From Plantago major (taxonomy: Eukaryota > Streptophyta > Magnoliopsida > Lamiales > Plantaginaceae): a stretch of 64,000 bases of DNA. Below the pieces are notes generated by a model that worked only from the letters and a program-made list of their open reading frames with translations, did not search any database and was not told where the DNA came from. Position numbers and translations under genes: made by a program. Where the stretch lies: contig CM048839.1 of assembly GCA_026545765.1 (NCBI GenBank), positions 64,281,187-64,345,186 on the forward strand. The letters run 5' to 3'. Every line of letters begins with the position of its first letter. The stretch's first letter is position 1. Shown here in pieces: positions 29,001 through 41,000 of the stretch.

Positions 29001-32000
29001 ATCTCAAATTGACTTCTCCGTTTGTAATTATCTCACTTCTTTATTGCTTTGTTTAACTCTAGACTAGAATTTTACATTTGTTGTTTAACCCACTCATTAT
29101 GTGTGTGGTTTAACACTCAAGTAGAGTTCTTCGTTTGTTATACTCTTACTCCTTATGTGCATTGTTTAAATGTCTAATAGACTTCTTCGTTAGACATTAT
29201 CCCACTCCTTTAGTGTGTTGTTTAACTCTCAAGTAGAGTTATTCGTTTGTTGTTCATCCCTCTCCAAAGTGTGTTGTTTTTATCTCTCAAGTAGAGTTGT
29301 TGGTTTGTTGATTATTCAACTCCTTTTGTGTTTTGTTTAACTCTCAAGTAGAGTTCTTCGGTCGTTATTTTATTACTCCTCTTGTGTGTTGTTTAAATTT
29401 CAAATTGACTTCACCGTTTGTAATTATCTCACTTCTTTATTGTTTTGTTTAACTCTAGACTAGAATTTTACATTTGTTGTTTAACCCACTCATTATGTGT
29501 GTGGTTAACACTCAAGTAGAGTTCTTCGTTTGTTATACTCTTACTCCTTATGTGCATTGTTTAAATGTCTAATAGACTTCTTCGTTAGACATTATCCCAC
29601 TCCTTTAGTGAGTTGTTTAACTCTCAAGTAGAGTTATTCGTTTGTTGTTCATCCCTCTCCAAAGTGTCTTGTTTTTATCTCTCAAGTAGAGTTGTTGGTT
29701 TGTTGATTATTCAACTCCATTTGAATTTTGTTAAAATCTCAAGTAGAGTTCTTCGTTCGTTATTTTATTACTCCTCTTGTGTGTTGTTTAAATCTCAAAT
29801 TGACTTCTCCGTTTGTAATTATCTCACTTCTTTATTGCTTTGTTTAACTCTAGACTAGAATTTTACATTTGTTGTTTAACCCACTCATTATGTGTGTGGT
29901 TTAACACTCAAGTAGAGTTCTTCGTTTGTTATACTCTTACTCCTTATGTGCATTGTTTAAATGTCTAATAGACTTCTTCTTTAGACATTATCCCACTCCT
30001 TTAGTGTGTTGTTTAACTCTCAAGTAGAGTTATTCGTTTGTTGTTCATCCCTCTCCAAAGTGTGTTGTTTTTATCTCTCAAGTAGAGTTGTTGGTTTGTT
30101 GATTATTCAACTCCATTTGTGTTTTGTTTAACTCTCAAGTAGAGTTTTTCGTTCGTTATTTTATTACTCCTCTTGTGTGTTGTTTAAATCTCAAATTGAC
30201 TTCACCGTTTGTAATTATCTCACTTCTTTATTGTTTTGTTTAACTCTAGACTAGAATTTTACATTTGTTGTTTAACCCACTCATTATGTGTGTGGTTTAA
30301 CACTCAAGTAGAGTTCTTCGTTTGTTATACTCTTACTCCTTATGTGCATTGTTTAAATGTCTAATAGACTTCTTCGTTAGACATTATGCCACTCCTTTAG
30401 TGAGTTGTTTAACTCTCAAGTAGAGTTATTCGTTTGTTGTTCATCCCTCTCCAAAGTGTTTTGTTTTTATCTCTCAAGTAGAGTTGTTGGTTTGTTGATT
30501 ATTCAACTCCATTTGTGTTTTGTTTAACTCTCAAGTAGAGTTCTTCGTTCGTTATTTTATTACTCCTCTTGTGTGTTGTTTAAATCTCAAATTGACTTCT
30601 CCGTTTGTAATTATCTCACTTCTTTATTGTTTTGTTTAACTCTAGACTAGAATTTTACATTTGTTGTTTAACCCACTCATTATGTGTGTGGTTAACACTC
30701 AAGTAGAGTTCTTCGTTTGTTATACTCTTACTTCTTATCTGCATTGTTTAAATGTCTAATAGACTTCTTCGTTTGACATTATCCCACCTTTTAGTGAGTT
30801 GTTTAACTCTCAAGTAGAGTTATTCGTTTGTTGTTCATCCCTCTCCAAAGTGTCTTGTTTTTATCTCTCAAGTAGAGTTGTTGGTTTGTTGATTATTCAA
30901 CTCCATTTGGATTTTGTTTAACTCTCAAGTAGAGTTCTTCGTTCGTTATTTTATTATTCCTCTTGTGTGTTGTTTAAATCTCAAATTGGCTTCTCCGTTT
31001 GTAATTATCTCACTTCTTTATTGCTTTGTTTACCTCTAGACTAGAATTTTACATTTGTTGTTTAACCCACTCATTATGTGTGTGGTTTAACACTCAAGTA
31101 GAGTTCTTCGTTTGTTATACTCTTACTCCTTATGTGCATTGTTTAAATGTCTAATAGACTTCTTCGTTAGACATTATCCCACTCCTTTAGTGAGTTGTTT
31201 AACTCTCAAGTAGAGTTATTCGCTTGTTGTTCATCCCTCTCCAAAGTGTCTTGTTTTTATCTCTCAAGTAGAGTTGTTGGTTTGTTGATTATTCAACTCC
31301 ATTTGGATTTTGTTTAACTCTCAAGTAGAGTTCTTCGCTCGTTATTTTATTACTACCTCTCTTGTGTGTTGTTTAAATCTCAAATTGACTTCTCCGTTTG
31401 TAATTATCTCACTTCTTTATTGTTTTGTTTAACTCTAGACTAGAATTTTACATTTGTTGTTTAACCCACTCATTATGTGTGTGGTTTAACACTCAAGTAG
31501 AGTTCTTCGTTTGTTATACTCTTACTCCTTATGTGCATTGTTTAAATATCTAATAGACTTCTTCGTTTGACATTATCCCACTCCTTTAGTGTGTTGTTTA
31601 ACTCTCAAGTAGAGTTATTCGTTTGTTGTTCATCCCTCTCCAAAGTGTGTTGTTTTTATCTCTCAAGTAGAGTTGTTGGTTTGTTGATTATTCAACTCCA
31701 TTTGTGTTTTGTTTAACTCTCAAGTAGAGTTCGTTCGTTATTTTGTTACTCCTCTTGTGTGTTGTTTAAATCTCAAATTGACTTCACCGTTTGTAATTAT
31801 CTCACTTCTTTATTGCTTTGTTTAACTCTAGACTAGAATTTTACATTTGTTGTTTAACCCACTCATTATGTGTGTGGTTAACACTCAAGTAGAGTTCTTC
31901 GTTTGTTATACTCTTACTCCTTATGTGCATTGTTTAAATGTCTAATAGACTTCTTCATTAGACATTATCCCACTCCTTTAGTGAGTTGTTTAACTCTCAA

Positions 32001-35000
32001 GTAGAGTTATTCGTTTGTTGTTCATCCCTCTCCAAAGTGTCTTGTTTTTATCTCTCAAGTAGAGTTGTTGGTTTGTTGATTATTCAACTCCATTTGTGTT
32101 TTGTTTAACTCTCAAGTAGAGTTATTCGTTATTTTATTACTCCTCTTGTGTGTTGTTTAAATCTCAAATTGACTTCTCCGTTTGTAATTATCTCACTTCT
32201 TTATTGCTTTGTTTAACTCTAGACTAGAATTTTACATTTGTTGTTTAACCCACTCATTATGTGTGTGGTTAACACTCAAGTAGAGTTCTTCGTTTGTTAT
32301 ACTCTTACTCCTTATGTGCATTGTTTAAATGTCTAATAGACTTCTTCGTTAGACATTATCCCACTCCTTTAGTGAGTTGTTTAACTCTCAAGTAGAGTTA
32401 TTCGTTTGTTGTTCATCCCTCTCCAAAGTGTCTTGTTTTTATCTCTCAAGTAGAGTTGTTGGTTTGTTGATTATTCAACTCCATTTGGATTTTGTTTAAC
32501 TCTCAAGTAGAGTTCTTCGTTCGTTATTTTATTACTCCTCTTGTGTGTTGTTTAAATCTCAAATTGACTTCTCCGTTTGTAATTATCTCACTTCTTTATT
32601 GCTTTGTTTAACTCTAGACTAGAATTTTACATTTGTTGTTTAACCCACTCATTATGTGTGTGGTTTAACACTCAAGTAGAGTTCTTCGTTTGTTATACTC
32701 TTAATCCTTATTTGAATTGTTTAAATGTCTAATAGACTTCTTCTTTAGACATTATCCCACTCCTTTAGTGTGTTGTTTAACTCTCAAGTAGAGTTATTCG
32801 TTTGTTGTTCATCCCTCTCCAAAGTGTCTTGTTTTTATCTCTCAAGTAGAGTTGTTGGTTTGTTGTTTATTCAACTCCATTTGTGTTTTGTTTAACTCTC
32901 AAGTAGAGTTCTTCGTTCGTTATTTTATTACTCCTCTTGTGTGTTGTTTAAATCTCAAATTGACTTCTCCGTTTGTAATTATCTCACTTCTTTATTGTTT
33001 TGTTTAACTCTAGACTAGAATTTTACATTTGTTGTTTAACCCACTCATTATGTGTGTGGTTTAACACTCAAGTAGAGTTCTTCGTTTGTTATACTCTTAC
33101 TCCTTCTGTGCATTGTTTAAATGTCTAATAGACTTCTTCGTTAGACATTATCCGACTCCTTTAGTGTGTTGTTTAACTCTCAAGTAGAGTTATTCGTTTG
33201 TTGTTCATCCCTCTCCAAAGTGTGTTGTTTTTATCTCTCAAGTAGAGTTGTTGGTTTGTTGTTTATTCAACTCCATTTGTGTTTTGTTTAACTCTCAAGT
33301 AGAGTTCTTCGGTCGTTATTTTATTACTCCTCTTGTGTGTTGTTTAAATTTCAAATTGACTTCTCCGTTTGTAATTATCTCACTTCTTTATTGCTTTGTT
33401 TAACTCTAGACTAGAATTTTACATTTGTTGTTTAACCCACTCATTATGTGTGTGGTTAACACTCAAGTAGAGTTCTTCGTTTGTTATACTCTTACTCCTT
33501 ATGTGAATTGTTTAAATGTCTAATAGACTTCTTCGTTAGACATTATCCCACTCCTTTAGTGAGTTGTTTAACTCTCAAGTAGAGTTATTGGTTTGTTGTT
33601 CATCCCTCTCCAAAGTGTCTTGTTTTTATCTCTCAAGTAGAGTTGTTGGTTTGTTGATTATTCAACTCCATTTGGATTTTGTTTAACTCTCAAGTAGAGT
33701 TCTTCGTTCGTTATTTTATTACTCCTCTTGTGTGTTGTTTAAATCTCAAATTGACTTCTCCATTTGTAATTATCTCACTTCTTTATTGCTTTGTTTAACT
33801 CTAGACTAGAATTTTACATTTGTTGTTTAACCCACTCATTATGTGTGTGGTTAACACTCAAGTAGAGTTCTTCGTTTGTTATACTCTTACTCCTTATGTG
33901 CATTGTTTAAATGTCTAATAGACTTCTTCGTTAGACATTATCCCACTCCTTTAGTGAGTTGTTTAACTCTCAAGTAGAGTTATTCGTTTGTTGTTCATCC
34001 CTCTCCAAAGTGTCTTGTTTTTATCTCTCAAGTAGAGTTGTTGGTTTGTTGATTATTCAACTCCATTTAGATTTTGTTTAACTCTCAAGTAGACTTCTTC
34101 GTTCGTTATTTTGTTACTCCTCTTGTGTGTTGTTTAAATCTCAAATTGACTTCTCCGTTTGTAATTATCTCACTTCTTTATTGCTTTGTTTAACTCTAGA
34201 CTAGAATTTTACATTTGTTGTTTAACCCACTCATTATGTGTGTGGTTTAACACTCAAGTAGAGTTCTTCGTTTGTTATACTCTTACTCCTTATGTGCATT
34301 GTTTAAATGTCTAATAGACTTCTTCATTCGACATTATCCCACTCCTTTAGTGTGTTGTTTAACTCTCAAGTAGAGTTATTCGTTTGTTGTTCATCCCTCT
34401 CCAAAGTGTGTTGTTTTTATCTCTCAAGTAGAGTTGTTGGTTTGTTGTTTATTCAACTCCTTTTGTGTTTTGTTTAACTCTCAAGTAGAGTTCTTCGTTC
34501 GTTATTTTATTACTCCTCTTGTGTGTTGTTTAAATCTCAAATTGACTTCACCGTTTGTAATTATCTCACTTCTTTATTGTTTTGTTTAACTCTAGACTAG
34601 AATTTTACATTTGTTGTTTAACCCACTCATTATGTGTGTGGTTTAACACTCAAGTAGAGTTCTTCGTTTGTTATACTCTTACTCCTTATGTGCATTGTTT
34701 AAATGTCTAATAGACTTCTTCGTTAGACATTATCCCACTCCTTTAGTGAGTTGTTTAACTCTCAAGTAGAGTTATTCGTTTGTTGTTCATCCCTCTCCAA
34801 AGTGTGTTGTTTTTATCTCTCAAGTAGAGTTGTTGGTTTGTTGATTATTCAACTCCATTTGTGTTTTGTTTAACTCTCAAGTAGAGTTTTTTGTTCGTTA
34901 TTTTATTACTCCTCTTGTCTGTTGTTTAAATCTCAAATTGACTTCTCCGTTTGTAATTATCTCACTTCTTTATTGCTTTGTTTAACTCTAGACTAGAATT

Positions 35001-38000
35001 TTACATTTGTTGTTTAACCCACTCATTATGTGTGTGGTTAACACTCAAGTAGAGTTCTTCGTTTGTTATACTCTTACTCCTTATGTGCATTGTTTAAATG
35101 TCTAATAGACTTCTTCGTTAGACATTATTCCACTTCTTTAGTGAGTTGTTTAACTCTCAAGTAGAGTTATTCGTTTTTTGTTCATCCCTCTCCAAAGTGT
35201 CTTGTTTTTATCTCTCAAGTAGAGTTGTTGGTTTGTTGATTATTCAACTCCATTTGGATTTTGTTTAACTCTCAAGTAGAGTTCTTCGTTCGTTATTTTA
35301 TTACTCCTCTTGTGTGTTGTTTAAATCTCAAATTGACTTCACCGTTTGTAATTATCTCACTTCTTTATTGTTTTGTTTAACTCTAGACTAGAATTTTACA
35401 TTTGTTGTTTAACCCACTCATTATGTGTGTGGTTTAACACTCAAGTAGAGTTCTTCGTTTGTTATACTCTTACTCCTTATGTGCATTGTTTAAATGTCTA
35501 ATAGACTTCTTCGTTTGACATTATGCCACTCCTTTAGTGAGTTGTTTAACTCTCAAGTTGAGTTATTTGTTTGTTGTTCATCCCTCTCCAAAGTGTCTTG
35601 TTTTTATCTCTCAAGTAGAGTTGTTGGTTTGTTGATTATTCAACTCCATTTGTGTTTTGTTTAACTCTCAAGTAGAGTTTTTCGTTCGTTATTTTATTAC
35701 TCCTCATGTGTGTTGTTTAAATCTCAAATTGACTTCTCCGTTTGTAATTATCTCACTTCTTTATTGCTTTGTTTAACTCTAGACTAGAATTTTACATTTG
35801 TTGTTTAACCCACTCATTATGTGTGTGGTTAACACTCAAGTAGAGTTCTTCGTTTGTTATACTCTTACTCCTTATGTGCATTGTTTAAATGTCTAATAGA
35901 CTTCTTCGTTAGACATTATCCCACTCCTTTAGTGAGTTGTTTAACTCTCAAGTAGAGTTATTCGTTTGTTGTTCATCCCTCTCCAAAGTGTGTTGTTTTT
36001 ATCTCTCAAGTAGAGTTGTTGGTTTGTTGTTTATTCAACTCCTTTTGTGTTTTGTTTAACTCTCAAGTAGAGTTCTTCGTCGTTATTTTATTACTCCTCT
36101 TGTGTGTTGTTTAAATCTCAAATTGACTTCTCCGTTTGTAATTATCTCACTTCTTTATTGCTTTGTTTAACTCTAGACTAGAATTTTACATTTGTTGTTT
36201 AACCCACTCATTATGTGTGTGGTTTAACACTCAAGTAGAGTTCTTCGTTTGTTATACTCTTACTCCTTATGTGCATTGTTTAAATGTCTAATAGACTTCT
36301 TCGTTAGACATTATCCCACTCCTTTAGTGAGTTGTTTAACTCTCAAGTAGAGTTATTCGTTTGTTGTTCATCCCTCTCCAAAGTGTCTTGTTTTTATCTC
36401 TCAAGTAGAGTTGTTGGTTTGTTGATTATTCAACTCCATTTGTGTTTTGTTTAACTCTCAAGTAGAGTTTTTCGTTCGTTATTTTATTACTCCTCATGTG
36501 TGTTGTTTAAATCTCAAATTGACTTCTCCGTTTGTAATTATCTCACTTCTTTATTGCTTTGTTTAACTCTAGACTAGAATTTTACATTTGTTGTTTAACC
36601 CACTCATTATGTGTGTGGTTTAACACTCAAGTAGAGTTCTTCGTTTGTTATACTCTTACTCCTTATGTGCATTGTTTAAATGTCTAATAGACTTCTTCGT
36701 TAGACATTATCCCACTCCTTTAGTGAGTTGTTTAACTCTCAAGTAGAGTTATTCGTTTGTTGTTCATCCCTCTCCAAAGTGTCTTGTTTTTATCTCTCAA
36801 GTAGAGTTGTTGGTTTGTTGATTATTCAACTCCATTTGGATTTTGTTTAACTCTCAAGTAGAGTTCTTCGTTCGTTATTTTATTACTCCTCTTGTGTGTT
36901 GTTTAAATCTCAAATTGACTTCTCCGTTTGTAATTATCTCACTTCTTTATTGCTTTGTTTAACTCTAGACTAGAATTTTACATTTGTTGTTTAACCCACT
37001 CATTATGTGTGTGGTTTAACACTCAAGTAGAGTTCTTCGTTTGTTATACTCTTACTCCTTCTGTGCATTGTTTAAATCTCGAATAGACTTCTTCATTCGA
37101 CATTATCCCACTCCTTTAGTGTGTTGTTTAACTCTCAAGTAGAGTTATTCGTTTGTTGTTCATCCCTCTCCAAAGTGTCTTGTTTTTATCTCTCAAGTAG
37201 AGTTGTTGGTTTGTTGTTTATTCAACTCCATTTGGGTTTTGTTTAACTCTCAAGTAGAGTTCTTCGTTCGTTATTTTATTACTCCTCTTGTGTGTTGTTT
37301 AAATCTCAAATTGACTTCTCCGTTTGTAATTATCTCACTTCTTTATTGTTTTGTTTAACTCTAGACTAGAATTTTACATTTGTTGTTTAACCCACTCATT
37401 ATGTGTGTGGTTTAACACTCAAGTAGAGTTCTTCGTTTGTTATACTCTTACTCCTTATGTGCATTGTTTAAATGTCTAATAGACTTCTTCGTTAGACATT
37501 ATCCCACTCCTTTAGTGAGTTGTTTAACTCTCAAGTAGAGTTATTCGTTTGTTGTTCATCCCTCTCCAAAGTGTCTTGTTTTTATCTCTCAAGTAGAGTT
37601 GTTGGTTTGTTGATTATTCAACTCCATTTGTGTTTTGTTTAACTCTCAAGTAGAGTTTTTCGTTCGTTATTTTATTACTCCTCATGTGTGTTGTTTAAAT
37701 CTCAAATTGACTTCTCCGTTTGTAATTATCTCACTTCTTTATTGTTTTGTTTAACTCTAGACTAGAATTTTACATTTGTTGTTTAACCCACTCATTATGT
37801 GTGTGGTTTAACACTCAAGTAGAGTTCTTCGTTTGTTATACTCTTACTCCTTATGTGCATTGTTTAAATGTCTAATAGACTTCTTCGTTAGACATTATCC
37901 CACTCCTTTAGTGTGTTGTTTAACTCTCAAGTAGAGTTATTCGTTTGTTGTTCATCCCTCTCCAAAGTGTCTTGTTTTTATCTCTCAAGTAGAGTTGTTG

Positions 38001-41000
38001 GTTTGTTGATTATTCAACTCCATTTGTGTTTTGTTTAACTCTCAAGTAGAGTTTTTCGTTCGTTATTTTATTACTCCTCATGTGTGTTGTTTAAATCTCA
38101 AATTGACTTCTCCGTTTGTAATTATCTCACTTCTTTATTGCTTTGTTTAACTCTAGACTAGAATTTTACATTTGTTGTTTAACCCACTCATTATGTGTGT
38201 GGTTAACACTCAAGTAGAGTTCTTCGTTTGTTATACTCTTACTCCTTATGTGCATTGTTTAAATGTCTAATAGACTTCTTCGTTAGACATTATCCCACTC
38301 CTTTAGTGAGTTGTTTAACTCTCAAGTACAGTTATTCGTTTGTTGTTCATCCCTCTCCAAAGTGTCTTGTTTTTATCTCTCAAGTAGAGTTGTTGGTTTG
38401 TTGATTATTCAACTCCATTTAGATTTTGTTTAACTCTCAAGTAGACTTCTTCGTTCGTTATTTTATTACTCCTCTTATGTGTTGTTTAAATTTCAAATTG
38501 ACTTCTCCGTTTGTAATTATCTCACTTCTTTATTGCTTTGTTTAACTCTAGACTAGAATTTTACATTTGTTGTTTAACCCACTCATTATGTGTGTGGTTA
38601 ACACTCAAGTAGAGTTCTTCGTTTGTTATACTCTTACTCCTTATGTGCATTGTTTAAATGTCTAATAGACTTCTTCTTAGACATTATCCCACTCCTTTAG
38701 TGAGTTGTTTAACTCTCAAGTAGAGTTATTCGTTTGTTGTTCATCCCTCTCCAAAGTGTCTTGTTTTTATCTCTCAAGTAGAGTTGTTGGTTTGTTGATT
38801 ATTCAACTCCATTTGGATTTTGTTTAACTCTCAAGTAGAGTTCTTCGTTCGTTATTTTATTACTCCTCTTGTGTGTTGTTTAAATCTCAAATTGACTTCA
38901 CCGTTTGTAATTATCTCACTTCTTTATTGTTTTGTTTAACTCTAGACTAGAATTTTACATTTGTTGTTTAACCCACTCATTATGTGTGTGGTTTAACACT
39001 CAAGTAGAGTTCTTCGTTTGTTATACTCTTACTCCTTATGTGCATTGTTTAAATGTCTAATAGACTTCTTCGTTAGACATTATCCCACTCCTTTAGTGTG
39101 TTGTTTAACTCTCAAGTAGAGTTATTCGTTTGTTGTTCATCCCTCTCCAAAGTGTCTTGTTTTTATCTCTCAAGTAGAGTTGTTGGTTTGTTGATTATTC
39201 AACTCCATTTGGATTTTGTTTAACTCTCAAGTAGAGTTTTTCGTTCGTTATTTTATTACTCCTCTTGTGTGTTGTTTAAATCTCAAATTGACTTCTCCGT
39301 TTGTAATTATCTCACTTCTTTATTGCTTTGTTTAACTCTAGACTAGAATTTTACATTTGTTGTTTAACCCACTCATTATGTGTGTGGTTTAACACTCAAG
39401 TAGAGTTCTTCGTTTGTTATACTCTTACTCCTTCTGTGCATTGTTTAAATCTCGAATAGACTTCTTCATTCGACATTATCCCACTCCTTTAGTGTGTTGT
39501 TTAACTCTCAAGTAGAGTTATTCGTTTGTTGTTCATCCCTCTCCAAAGTGTCTTGTTTTTATCTCTCAAGTAGAGTTGTTGGTTTGTTGATTATTCAACT
39601 CCATTTGTGTTTTGTTTAACTCTCAAGTAGAGTTTTTCGTTCGTTATTTTATTACTCCTCATGTGTGTTGTTTAAATCTCAAATTGACTTCTCCGTTTGT
39701 AATTATCTCACTTCTTTATTGCTTTGTTTAACTCTAGACTAGAATTTTACATTTGTTGTTTAACCCACTCATTATATGTCTGGTTTAACACTCAAGTAGA
39801 GTTCTTCGTTTGTTATACTCTTACTCCTTATGTGCATTGTTTAAATGTCTAATAGACTTCTTCGTTAGACATTATCCCACTCCTTTAGTGTGTTGTTTAA
39901 CTCTCAAGTAGAGTTATTCGTTTGTTGTTCATCCCTCTCCAAAGTGTCTTGTTTTTATCTCTCAAGTAGAGTTGTTGGTTTGTTGTTTATTCAACTCCAT
40001 TTGGGTTTTGTTTAACTCTCAAGTAGAGTTCTTCGTTCGTTATTTTATTACTCCTCTTGTGTGTTGTTTAAATCTCAAATTGACTTCACCGTTTGTAATT
40101 ATCTCACTTCTTTATTGTTTTGTTTAACTCTAGACTAGAATTTTACATTTGTTGTTTAACCCACTCATTATGTGTGTGGTTTAACACTCAAGTAGAGTTC
40201 TTCGTTTGTTATACTCTTACTCCTTATGTGCATTGTTTAAATGTCTAATAGACTTCTTCGTTAGACATTATCCCACTCCTTTAGTGTGTTGTTTAACTCT
40301 CAAGTAGAGTTATTCGTTTGTTGTTCATCCCTCTCCAAAGTGTCTTGTTTTTATCTCTCAAGTAGAGTTGTTGGTTTGTTGATTATTCAACTCCATTTGT
40401 GTTTTGTTTAACTCTCAAGTAGAGTTTTTCGTTCGTTATTTTATTACTCCTCTTGTGTGTTGTTTAAATCTCAAATTGACTTCACCGTTTGTAATTATCT
40501 CACTTCTTTATTGTTTTGTTTAACTCTAGACTAGAATTTTACATTTGTTGTTTAACCCACTCATTATGTGTGTGGTTAACACTCAAGTAGAGTTCTTCGT
40601 TTGTTATACTCTTACTCCTTATGTGCATTGTTTAAATGTCTAATAGACTTCTTCGTTAGACATTATCCCACTCCTTTAGTGAGTTGTTTAACTCTCAAGT
40701 AGAGTTATTCGTTTGTTGTTCATCCCTCTCCAAAGTGTCTTGTTTTTATCTCTCAAGTAGAGTTGTTGGTTTGTTGATTATTCAACTCCATTTGTGTTTT
40801 GTTTAACTCTCAAGTAGAGTTTTTCGTTCGTTATTTTATTACTCCTCTTGTGTGTTGTTTAAATCTCAAATTGACTTCTCCGTTTGTAATTATCTCACTT
40901 CTTTATTGTTTTGTTTAACTCTAGACTAGAATTTTACATTTGCTGTTTAACCCACTCATTATGTGTGTGGTTTAACACTCAAGTAGAGTTCTTCGTTTGT

